Shown here piece after piece: positions 1-5,654 of a stretch of DNA of 5,817 nt. Source of the stretch: Thioalkalivibrio sp. (GTDB lineage Bacteria; Pseudomonadota; Gammaproteobacteria; Ectothiorhodospirales; Ectothiorhodospiraceae); the NCBI GenBank assembly GCA_007120155.1, contig SKOF01000594.1, positions 1 through 5,817 on the forward strand, written 5' to 3'. Numbering within the stretch: position 1 is the first letter of the stretch; every line of letters starts with the position of its first letter. The notes under the pieces are model-generated. The model had not been told where the DNA came from. It did no database searches and saw only the letters and a list, made by a program, of their open reading frames with translations. The position numbers and the translations under genes are program-made.

Positions 1-81
1 GGGCTGTGGGCCTGCATCAAAACCCGGACCCCGTTCGATGCCTCGGCACTGTTCAGCGATCAGCACCTCCGTAAGGCTTGA
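1..81 (+). CDS. C-terminal fragment of a possible IS110-type transposase (partial, enters from left)
   Basis: Frame 1 is open from the window edge to a TGA at 79-81 and gives 26 residues, GLWACIKTRTPFDASALFSD followed by QHLRKA. The stretch LWA-x3-KT-x-TPFD resembles, from memory, the extreme C-terminus of IS110/IS1111-family transposases, which often end in a hydrophobic helix followed by K-x-x-x-P-(F/Y)-D. IS110-type enzymes are DEDD recombinases that move an insertion sequence. Nothing of a catalytic domain lies inside the window, so the family call rests on this tail only. It could equally be the end of an unrelated protein. The gene points toward the convergent lipoate-ligase/DUF116 gene, with a repeat-rich gap between them. 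I am confident that an ORF end is here only in the sense that the frame is open and reads protein-like; the identity is weak. Confidence 0.35.
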   Translation, partial: GLWACIKTRTPFDASALFSDQHLRKA

Positions 82-119
82 TCGGGTACGGAGTATCTAC
101 GGTTGTTCCTGGAGACCAT

Positions 120-200
120 GGTTTCTTGGCGAGCTTCGCGCCTTTGCGAGAGAAATATTCTCTAAAGTTCTTCGTGATCTTCGTGTGCTTCGTGGTTAAC
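120..200. repeat. Compound 9-nt-periodic interspersed repeat
   Basis: This gap between convergent genes holds three linked blocks. Positions 122-148 are three imperfect 9-mers of the form NNNCTTNGC (on the minus strand, GCNAAGNNN). Positions 149-163 are a perfect inverted repeat, AGAGAA-ATA-TTCTCT. Positions 168-194 are three 9-mers of the form NNCTTCGTG (minus strand CACGAAGNN). Read on the minus strand, the second tandem block would encode a HExHExHE-like peptide and the first a K/R-rich one. Both tandem motifs are familiar from spurious ORF tails in many environmental proteobacterial genomes. I therefore call this an interspersed non-coding repeat unit. Whether it is mobile, and what it does, is not visible here. 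Confidence 0.6.
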
Positions 201-214
201 ACACAATACAAGCC

Positions 215-1768
215 TCACCGAACCCGCGGCACCCAGCGCATCACCTTCTCCACCACTTCGCCGTTGAGGCGCGCCTCGGCGGTGAACTGTCCGAGATAGG
301 CCTGATCCTCCTGGCGCAGTTCGTAGCAGTTGGACCCACTGATGTCCATGAGCACCGCGGGAATCCCGACGGCCCGGAAGGCCGGGGCGCGCTTGAGATA
401 GAAGTTGCTGCAGCACATCCCTACATACCCCGGCTCGCCGGCGCGCCCCATCTCCTCGAACACGGTGCAAAGATGCTCGTAACGGGTGATGGTGACCACA
501 CGCATACCCCGTTCGCGGGCCAGCCGATAGGCGTCGCCCACCTCGCACCGGCCGCATTCGGGGCAGCCGTCCCGGTGACGCCACTTGCACCAGGCCGGCT
601 TGGCGCAGTACGGCACCAGCATGACGGTGGCCCGCTCCAGGATCTGCCGGACCGCATCCGCCCCTTCGGCCGCATGCACCATGAGACTGTTGGCCTGTTC
701 AACACTCAGTCCCATGGACTGCCCGGCCACGCGGTTAAGCGCCTGGCGCAGGAGGCGATACAGATCCTCTACACCGAATCCCAGCAGCTGGACATCATGA
801 TCCTGCAGGTAGCGGCGCCATCGCGCCTCGGCGGCGCCAGGGGACGCCACCGTCAGTTCCCGGGCCAGATCCGCCAGCAGCGTGGGCGGCGAGACATGGA
901 CAGCGCCGGCCAGTGTGGCGGATACGATCCGCCGCCCTGCGGTGTCGGGGTCCAGGCGCAGGTGCAGCACACCGCCCGGCGTCGCTTCAAAGGCCTGCCA
1001 ACTGCGGTCGCGCTGCGCGTCCCAGTCCTCGGTCAGCCCGGCGGGTGCCGGGCCGGGCGGCAGCGCCTCCGGCGCCTCGCCCGGTAGTCCGAGCAGGCTG
1101 AACGCCTCAAGCAGAGCGCACTCCAGGGCATCCTGGATCGCCGCCATACCGGGAACGTGGTCCAGCCGTTCCGTCAGCGTGGTGAAGCGCTGCCGGGCGC
1201 TCTGCACACCGGCAGGGCTGAGTTTCTCCCGTGGTGCACGCAGCACGGTGAGCAGGGTTTCCGTTTCCACCGGCTCCACCAGCAGCACCGCCTGATAGAG
1301 CACCGCGTCCTCTTCCAGGCACAGAAAGCCCGCCCCCAGCTTCCGGCCTCCGGATTCGAGATCGTTGGGGGCGCGGCAACTGGCGGTCACACCCAGCCAA
1401 CCCAGGGCGCGGACCACGGCGCCGTTGAAGCGCGCCATCAGGCCGGTGAGCGAATCCTCTTCATTCAGCCACGGCCGGGGCAGCGAGAAACTCAGGCAGC
1501 ACTGCCCCGGGTCCAGGTACAGGGCGCCGCCGCCGGTAAGGCGCCGCACCACGGGGATACCGTTCTCCCGGCAGTAGTCTTCCCGCACCGCATGGCAGAG
1601 CGCCTCGTCCCGGCCCAGGCTGGCGGTGGGCAGGTACCGGTGCAGCCTCAGCTGTGCAATCCCCCGGGCTGAACAGTCCTGCAGCATGGCCCGGTCGATA
1701 CCGACCTGCCGCGGTCCCGGCGCGGGACCTTCCCGCCACACCCGGCAGGGGCGGGTGTGGCGCATCAC
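215..1768 (-). CDS. Lipoate-protein-ligase-like domain fused to DUF116 domain
   Basis: The protein is 517 residues from a GTG at 1768, or 516 from the ATG at 1765. Residues ~20-235 form a biotin/lipoate ligase fold: RRLTGGGALYLDPG (75-88) matches the nucleotide-binding RRxSGGGxVxHDxG motif of LplA, and K143 in GGRKLGAG matches the lipoyl-AMP lysine motif. The downstream HHGTLL of LplA reads YQAVLL here, so chemistry or substrate may differ. Residues ~250-345 resemble the LplA C-terminal accessory domain (GGVLHLRL). Residues ~345-517 are a DUF116 domain with C388, C394, C402, C405 and C408, then C434, C452-C453 and C481; this looks like a metal or Fe-S site, but the domain's function is unknown. 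No signal peptide or membrane segment is visible, so it should be cytosolic. The start overlaps the ubiV stop (GTGA, or TGATG for the ATG), which makes it the last gene of the ubiUV operon. Domain calls are firm; the role is open, with lipoyl attachment, lipoyl scavenging or help to UbiUV all possible. Confidence 0.85.
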   Translation of the reverse strand: MMRHTRPCRVWREGPAPGPRQVGIDRAMLQDCSARGIAQLRLHRYLPTASLGRDEALCHAVREDYCRENGIPVVRRLTGGGALYLDPGQCCLSFSLPRPWLNEEDSLTGLMARFNGAVVRALGWLGVTASCRAPNDLESGGRKLGAGFLCLEEDAVLYQAVLLVEPVETETLLTVLRAPREKLSPAGVQSARQRFTTLTERLDHVPGMAAIQDALECALLEAFSLLGLPGEAPEALPPGPAPAGLTEDWDAQRDRSWQAFEATPGGVLHLRLDPDTAGRRIVSATLAGAVHVSPPTLLADLARELTVASPGAAEARWRRYLQDHDVQLLGFGVEDLYRLLRQALNRVAGQSMGLSVEQANSLMVHAAEGADAVRQILERATVMLVPYCAKPAWCKWRHRDGCPECGRCEVGDAYRLARERGMRVVTITRYEHLCTVFEEMGRAGEPGYVGMCCSNFYLKRAPAFRAVGIPAVLMDISGSNCYELRQEDQAYLGQFTAEARLNGEVVEKVMRWVPRVR

Positions 1769-2655
1769 TCGGGCCGGCCCCGCCAGTCCATGCCGGCACC
1801 ACCATGCCAGTAACCGTCACAGAACCCCGGATACAGCCCCGACACACGGGCCATGGCCTCGTCCGCGTCGAGCCGCCCGTCCGCACAGGACCGGAAGGCC
1901 CGCACCACGGCCTCGGTGCCTTCCGGCTCCGGCGAGATGCGCAGCACCTCCACGCCGAGATCCCGCAGGGCGGACATCTCCCCCAGGAGGTTCACGGGTT
2001 CCGCGGACTGCAGCTGGATGCCGTTGATGGTGAGAAATTCCTGCCCGTCCCGGGTGGCAAGGGGCAGACCGGCCGGATCATCGCGGCAGGCCAGTTCGCA
2101 GGCGTCCTTGGGCCGATTGTGCGCGCGGGCGGTGAAGCACCGGGCGGAGAAGGTCAGCGGCAGGCGGCCGAACACCATGACCTCGGTCTCGAGCCCCGCC
2201 GGACGGGCCTCGTGCAGGGCGGCCAGGGTGTCTCGGGTCAGCTCCACGGGCGCAACCCAGCGCACCGCGCCGAGCTCCGCCAGCTCCGCCAGCGTGCCCG
2301 GATTGTAGGTGTTGACGTGGGGCCCGGCGATGAAGGGCCGGCCCGCCAGCAGTCCGAGGGCGGTCGCGTCGTTGGCCTCCATCGGGAATCGGCCCTGCTT
2401 CACCTGCCGGCGCAGCGTAAGGCGTTCGGAATCCGCCTCCAGGAGCGCCAGGGTGGAGAGCACCACCGACTTGCCGGCGGCGGCGAGGGATTCACCCACT
2501 GCCAGCCAGTCGTCGAAGCGCAGTTCACGGCGCTTGGAACAGACGGTTTCGCCCAGGTAGACGATATCCACGGGCCAGGTACGGACCGATTCGTAGAAGG
2601 CCAGCACCCGCTCCCGGGGCCAGAAGTACTGCAGCGGGCCGAGCGAAAGCTTCAT
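1765..2655 (-). CDS. ubiV: UbiV, O2-independent ubiquinone hydroxylation subunit (U32 family)
   Basis: This 296-residue cytosolic protein of the peptidase U32-like family is the partner of UbiU in the Fe-S heterodimer that hydroxylates the ubiquinone ring without oxygen. It opens with MKLSLGPLQYFW and has C39 in YLGETVCSKRREL, then C173, C186 and C190 in the ARCFTARAHN...CELAC segment. E. coli UbiV holds its 4Fe-4S cluster with C39, C180, C193 and C197, and the 13- and 4-residue spacings are the same here. The length matches the family (~290). I chose the ATG at 2655 because AGGG (2666-2663) lies 7 nt upstream and because it makes an ATGA overlap with the ubiU stop. The in-frame ATG at 2661 sits too close to that Shine-Dalgarno sequence. 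All four ligands are present, so the protein should be functional. Confidence 0.95.
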   Translation of the reverse strand: MKLSLGPLQYFWPRERVLAFYESVRTWPVDIVYLGETVCSKRRELRFDDWLAVGESLAAAGKSVVLSTLALLEADSERLTLRRQVKQGRFPMEANDATALGLLAGRPFIAGPHVNTYNPGTLAELAELGAVRWVAPVELTRDTLAALHEARPAGLETEVMVFGRLPLTFSARCFTARAHNRPKDACELACRDDPAGLPLATRDGQEFLTINGIQLQSAEPVNLLGEMSALRDLGVEVLRISPEPEGTEAVVRAFRSCADGRLDADEAMARVSGLYPGFCDGYWHGGAGMDWRGRPE

Positions 2656-3662
2656 TGCCATGCCCTGTGAAAGGCACCCAGGGTGTGGGTGCGGCCCTCG
2701 GCCATGTCGGCGAGCGCGGCGGTCCATTCGGGACGGGGAACGAAGAGTTCCGGGTCCGCCTGGCAGGCATCCAGCGCCTCACGCATCACCCGGGTCACGC
2801 GGCCCACGTAGGCGGGGCTGCGCTGGCGTCCCTCCAGCTTGATGGCCCGCACGCCCAGGTTGAACAGCTCCGGCAGGATGTCCAGGGTGCTCAGGCTGGT
2901 GGGCTCCTCGATGGCATAGAAGACCTGGTCACGAACCTTGAATCGGCCTTTGCACACCACCGGGTAACCGGCGCTCTCGCCCGCGCCGAAGGTGTCGATC
3001 AGCACACCGTTCAGGCGCGCCTCGCGTCCCGTCGGGGTCTCCTGCCAACGCACCGCATGGGCGGGCGAGCACACGCCGCAGGAGTTGGGGGATTCGCCGG
3101 TGGCATAGGACGAGAGCATGCAGCGTCCCTCCACCATCACGCACAGGCTGCCGAAACCGAACACCTCCACGTCCACCCCGCAGCCGTCAATCACTTGCGC
3201 CACCTGTTTGATCGACAGTACCCGAGGCAGTACCGCCCGCCGGATGCCGTAGCGCTCGCGGTAGAACTCGAGTGCATCGCTGGTGGTGGCCGAGGCCTGC
3301 ACCGAAAGATGCAGGGGCAGGTCCGGGTGATGGTCGACCGCATAGCGCATCAGCCCCATGTCGGCCACGATCAGGGCATCCACACCCTCGGCTGCGGCGA
3401 TATCGACCACCTCGGTGGAGGACGCCCAGCCGTCGGGCTGCGGATAGGTGTTCAGGGCCATGAACACCTTGACGCCCAGGGCCCGGGCATACGAGATTCC
3501 CCGGCGCAGGGTCTTGACGTCGAAATTGAGCCCCGGGAAGTTGCGCGCATTGCTGCGCCCCTTCAGGCCCACGTAGACGGCGTCGGCGCCGTTGTCCACA
3601 GCGGCCCGCAGTGCGGGCAGCCCCCCGGCCGGGCAGACCAGTTCCATGGGCTGGGTCGTCAT
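2652..3662 (-). CDS. ubiU: UbiU, O2-independent ubiquinone hydroxylation subunit (U32 family)
   Basis: This 336-residue cytosolic protein of the peptidase U32 family, despite the family name, acts with UbiV in anaerobic hydroxylation of the ubiquinone ring. The N-terminus MELVCPAGGLPALRAAVDNG ADAVYVG (6-32) is the typical U32 (beta/alpha)-barrel opening, and KLEGRQRSPAYV (275-286) matches the family signature KxEGRxxSxxY. C174, C181, C198 and C237 have the same spacings as the E. coli UbiU 4Fe-4S ligands C169, C176, C193 and C232; C195 is an additional cysteine. The start at 3662 overlaps the stop of the upstream radical SAM gene as ATGA, with GAGG 10 nt upstream. Its own stop overlaps ubiV as ATGA. 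It could be confused with other U32 proteins (RlhA, TrhP), but length, cysteine spacing and the adjacent ubiV settle the call. Confidence 0.95.
   Translation of the reverse strand: MTTQPMELVCPAGGLPALRAAVDNGADAVYVGLKGRSNARNFPGLNFDVKTLRRGISYARALGVKVFMALNTYPQPDGWASSTEVVDIAAAEGVDALIVADMGLMRYAVDHHPDLPLHLSVQASATTSDALEFYRERYGIRRAVLPRVLSIKQVAQVIDGCGVDVEVFGFGSLCVMVEGRCMLSSYATGESPNSCGVCSPAHAVRWQETPTGREARLNGVLIDTFGAGESAGYPVVCKGRFKVRDQVFYAIEEPTSLSTLDILPELFNLGVRAIKLEGRQRSPAYVGRVTRVMREALDACQADPELFVPRPEWTAALADMAEGRTHTLGAFHRAWQ
2663..2666 (-). promoter_or_regulatory. Shine-Dalgarno sequence deciding the ubiV start
   Basis: AGGG on the minus strand lies inside the last codons of ubiU, 7 nt before the ATG at 2655 and only 1 nt before the alternative ATG at 2661. 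It therefore supports the MKLSLG start over MAMKLSLG. Confidence 0.55.
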
Positions 3663-4639
3663 AGGCTGTATACCTCGTGATTCGTGAACTCCGGAGACCG
3701 GTTCAGGCACGTCGCGCCGTCCCGCGTCAGGCACCCCCCCTGCCGGGTGCCGCGCCGCGCGAGCTCGGCCTCGATGGCGTTGAGCACCCGCCACTTGCCG
3801 CTGCACCAATGCGGCGCCAGCAGCAGCGGGGCTCGGGCAGTGGCCGTGAGGCGGTGGAAGATCACCTCGGGCGGCGTCATCTCGATCAGGTCGGCGGCCG
3901 TGGCCACGTAGGCCTCCCGTGACCAGGTACGGTATGCGCCGGCCCGCCAGTCCTGGGCGAGCCGGGTGCCGCGCACCACGTGCAGGGGATGCAGCTTGAG
4001 CCCCTCGGTGCCGGCCTCCAGCACACGGCCCAGGGTTTCGCGGGCGTGAACGCCGGTTTCCCCCGGCAGACCGATGATCAGGTGAGTGCACACATCGAGA
4101 CCCCGGGCGTGGGCACGGTGCACCGCATCCAGATACTCCGCGAAACCGTGTCCCCGGTTGACCCGCGCCAGGGTTTCGTCGAAGGCGGATTGCAGGCCCA
4201 GTTCCAGCCAGATGGCATGGCCGCGGTCCCGGTAGGCCGCCAGCAGATCCAGCACCGGGTCCGGCACGCAGTCGGGACGGGTGCCGATGGCCAGACCGAG
4301 GACCCCGGGCTGCGCCAGGGCCTCGTCGTACAGGGCCCGCAAACGCTCCAGTTCCGCGTAGGTGTTGGTGTAGGCCTGGAAGTAGGCCAGGTAGTGCCGC
4401 GCACCGGTGCGCCGGGCGATCACCGCACGGCCCGCGGCCAGCTGCCGGGCCACGGCACCACCGTCATATCCCTGGGGAGAGAAACTGGCATTGTTGCAGA
4501 AGGTGCAGCCGCCACGCCCACGGGTGCCGTCCATGTTCGGGCAGACAAAGCCCGCGCTCACCGTGAGTTTGTGTACCCGTGTGCCGTGACGCGCCCGAAG
4601 CGCGGTGCCCAGGGTATGGACCCGATCGGTCAGCGCCAT
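3659..4639 (-). CDS. yhcC: Radical SAM protein, YhcC-like (TIGR01212 type)
   Basis: This is a 326-residue predicted cytosolic radical S-adenosylmethionine enzyme. HKLTVSAGFVCPNMDGTRGR GGCTFCN (24-49) holds the cluster cysteines C33, C45 and C48 in the C-x11-C-x2-C arrangement typical of YhcC rather than the classic CxxxCxxC. Further family marks are AYFQAYTNTY (85-94), AIGTRPDCV (117-125), WLELGLQSAFDETL (144-157) and HLIIGLPGET (186-195). E. coli YhcC is about 309 residues and its reaction is not established. I chose the ATG at 4639 because MALTDRVHTLG aligns with the known start of the family. Its Shine-Dalgarno sequence is weak, and longer in-frame starts at 4687 or 4702 cannot be excluded. 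It is the first gene of the operon and its stop overlaps ubiU as ATGA. Co-transcription with ubiUV hints at a role under oxygen limitation; that is inference. Confidence 0.9.
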   Translation of the reverse strand: MALTDRVHTLGTALRARHGTRVHKLTVSAGFVCPNMDGTRGRGGCTFCNNASFSPQGYDGGAVARQLAAGRAVIARRTGARHYLAYFQAYTNTYAELERLRALYDEALAQPGVLGLAIGTRPDCVPDPVLDLLAAYRDRGHAIWLELGLQSAFDETLARVNRGHGFAEYLDAVHRAHARGLDVCTHLIIGLPGETGVHARETLGRVLEAGTEGLKLHPLHVVRGTRLAQDWRAGAYRTWSREAYVATAADLIEMTPPEVIFHRLTATARAPLLLAPHWCSGKWRVLNAIEAELARRGTRQGGCLTRDGATCLNRSPEFTNHEVYSL

Positions 4640-4757
4640 GGCGTCATGCCGGCCGCCCCGGAGTCCGGATGCTGCCGGAGCGCGCATTGCCTGTGGCGGC
4701 ATGCCTGCATTGATCCGCACTGAACATGGAGTCCACTCTGATGGCCGGGTTCCTGAT

Positions 4758-4770
4758 CCCGCCCATTCCA
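4758..4770 (-). promoter_or_regulatory. Candidate -10 element and start site of the yhcC-ubiUV operon
   Basis: TGGAAT at 4770-4765 (minus strand) matches 4 of 6 positions of TATAAT. It predicts transcription from about 4758, leaving a leader of about 119 nt before yhcC. There is no good -35 hexamer; the FNR-like site occupies that place, as in class II activator-dependent promoters. The weak hexamer is acceptable only because of this spacing. Confidence 0.35.
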
Positions 4771-4792
4771 ACCCGTCGGGAATGCGCCTGCC

Positions 4793-4806
4793 ATGACTTC
4801 GATCAA
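4793..4806 (-). promoter_or_regulatory. FNR/ANR-like operator
   Basis: Read toward yhcC the site is TTGAT-CGAA-GTCAT, against the FNR consensus TTGAT-N4-ATCAA. One half is perfect and the other matches 3 of 5. It lies between two transcription units for anaerobic ubiquinone synthesis, a pathway known to be FNR-activated in E. coli. Its centre (4799.5) is 41.5 nt upstream of the start predicted for the minus-strand promoter, the standard activating position for FNR. The call is by eye and untested. Confidence 0.5.
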
Positions 4807-4858
4807 CTGAACCCGGAGCAACCTGCGGGAAACGTCACTGAACCGGGCGCTTTGGGTG

Positions 4859-4864
4859 CATAAT
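4859..4864 (+). promoter_or_regulatory. Candidate -10 element of ubiT
   Basis: CATAAT matches 5 of 6 positions of TATAAT and lies in one of the few AT-rich spots of the gap. It predicts transcription from about 4871 and a leader of about 126 nt. No proper -35 hexamer is present at 16-18 nt, so an activator would be needed. The FNR-like site would then be centred at about -71.5, a position from which FNR can act as a class I activator. Confidence 0.35.
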
Positions 4865-4996
4865 TTGCAGCACAGGTACCGTTGTTGCTGAGACACACGA
4901 CCCCATCCGGGGCGGCGGGCCCGGCACGCGGGCACTTGTGCGCGGCCCCCCGGATACACCAGACTGCCGGGCTTCGGGATCGACGAAGCGGCACAG

Positions 4997-5560
4997 ATGA
5001 GGCGTCACTCCATGCATGCACCCATACCCCTGAGCAGCCGTGCCCTGGCACTGCCCGTGGACACGGCGCTGCGTGTCCTTCCGGATGCGCTGCACACGCG
5101 ATTCTTCTCTATCCTGATCAACCACTTGCTGAAGGGGCAAGCCCTCGCGGACGAACTCGGACCGCTGGAGAACAAGCGCATCTGCCTGTCGGTGGCCGAC
5201 ACCGGCAACGAGATCGCATTTCTGGTCCGCGCCAACCGGACGCACGCCTATCGTTGCCGGGATGACCGGGACTGGGACGTGCGCATTCGGGGCCGTCTGC
5301 GGGATTTCTGGCGCCTGGCGGCGCGCATCGAGGATCCGGACACCCTGTTCTTCCACCGGGATCTGGAACTGGAGGGCGAAACCGAGGCGGGGCTTTATCT
5401 CAAGAACCTGCTGGACGGGATGGAGTTCGACTGGGAGGGCCATGTACGGGCGGTGCTGGGTTCCGGGCCAGGCGGCGTGCTGATCGCGGCCGTACGCCGG
5501 GCAGGACTGGACCGCATGGCGCAGCGCCCGGGTATTCCGCCAGCCGTTACCCGCCGGTGA
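4997..5560 (+). CDS. ubiT: UbiT, SCP2-domain accessory factor of anaerobic ubiquinone biosynthesis
   Basis: This is a 187-residue protein, or 182 from the second ATG at 5012. UbiT proteins bind isoprenoid lipids through an SCP2 (sterol carrier protein 2) fold and are required for ubiquinone synthesis without oxygen, probably by presenting ring-prenyl intermediates to the biosynthetic enzymes. The N-terminal amphipathic stretch ALALPVDTALRVLPDALHTR (16-35) resembles that of E. coli UbiT. The SCP2 core runs from ~45 to 145 and contains the diagnostic block EDPDTLFFHRDLELEGETEA plus GLYLKNLLDGM (112-142), close to the E. coli DPDTLFFQRRLVIEGDTELG segment. Start choice is uncertain: GAGG at 4999-5002 is 9 nt before the 5012 ATG and favours it, while the 4997 start has only a weak GAAG. 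The gene is divergent from the yhcC-ubiUV operon across a shared control region. No signal peptide is seen. Confidence 0.92.
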   Translation: MRRHSMHAPIPLSSRALALPVDTALRVLPDALHTRFFSILINHLLKGQALADELGPLENKRICLSVADTGNEIAFLVRANRTHAYRCRDDRDWDVRIRGRLRDFWRLAARIEDPDTLFFHRDLELEGETEAGLYLKNLLDGMEFDWEGHVRAVLGSGPGGVLIAAVRRAGLDRMAQRPGIPPAVTRR

Positions 5561-5615
5561 GGCCGACGCCCACCCCGGTTGCGTCGTGTCAAGGCACCCC
5601 CGTGCCCTGATCGGG

Positions 5616-5621
5616 CATAAT
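5616..5621 (+). promoter_or_regulatory. Candidate -10 element before the alpha/beta hydrolase gene
   Basis: CATAAT matches 5 of 6 positions of TATAAT and predicts a start about 27 nt upstream of the ATG at 5655. No -35 hexamer with normal spacing is visible, so the hydrolase may instead be read through from ubiT. Confidence 0.25.
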
Positions 5622-5644
5622 CCCACCATCCCCGGAACCCTTAC

Positions 5645-5649
5645 AGGAG
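5645..5649 (+). promoter_or_regulatory. Shine-Dalgarno sequence of the hydrolase gene
   Basis: AGGAG lies 5 nt before the ATG at 5655. It is the strongest ribosome binding site in the window and fixes the start of the truncated gene. Confidence 0.75.
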
Positions 5650-5654
5650 TGCGC

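Larger units (their letters stand above)
4640..4996. other. Divergent control region between yhcC-ubiUV operon and ubiT
   Basis: These 357 nt separate two divergently transcribed units of the same pathway. I see no convincing gene. The minus-strand extension of the yhcC frame to 4771 reads as low-complexity, non-family sequence and is probably untranslated leader. The interval holds an FNR-like operator, one promoter candidate facing each way, and two leaders of roughly 120 nt. The ubiT-proximal part (about 4900-4980) is very GC-rich with only imperfect inverted repeats. I found no riboswitch or small RNA that I could name. Confidence 0.6.

Noticed and set aside
162..590. Minus-strand frame ending in NHEAHEDHEEL
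   Set aside because: The tail is the translated 9-nt repeat, and the rest is a frame-shifted reading of the DUF116 coding region.
1654..2670. Long plus-strand open frame of 338 codons opposite ubiV and the ligase fusion
   Set aside because: It is the antisense shadow of ubiV and the ligase gene in GC-rich DNA: Gly/Arg/His-rich, without a recognisable domain, and overlapping two firmly identified genes.
2655..3680. Plus-strand open frame of 341 codons opposite ubiU
   Set aside because: It lies exactly antisense to ubiU, which carries all four Fe-S cysteines; the antisense protein is low-complexity with no family resemblance.
4710..4723. Second TTGAT half-site, TTGAT-CCGC-ACTGA
   Set aside because: The second half matches the FNR consensus at only 2 of 5 positions and would lie inside the predicted leader, not at an activating distance.
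4640..4771. N-terminal extension of the radical SAM protein to 370 residues
   Set aside because: The extra 44 residues do not resemble the family, there is no good ribosome binding site, and the region contains the predicted transcription start.
5593..5606. Hairpin GGCAC-CCCC-GTGCC after ubiT as an intrinsic terminator
   Set aside because: The stem is only 5 bp and is not followed by a T-run, so it is not a convincing terminator.
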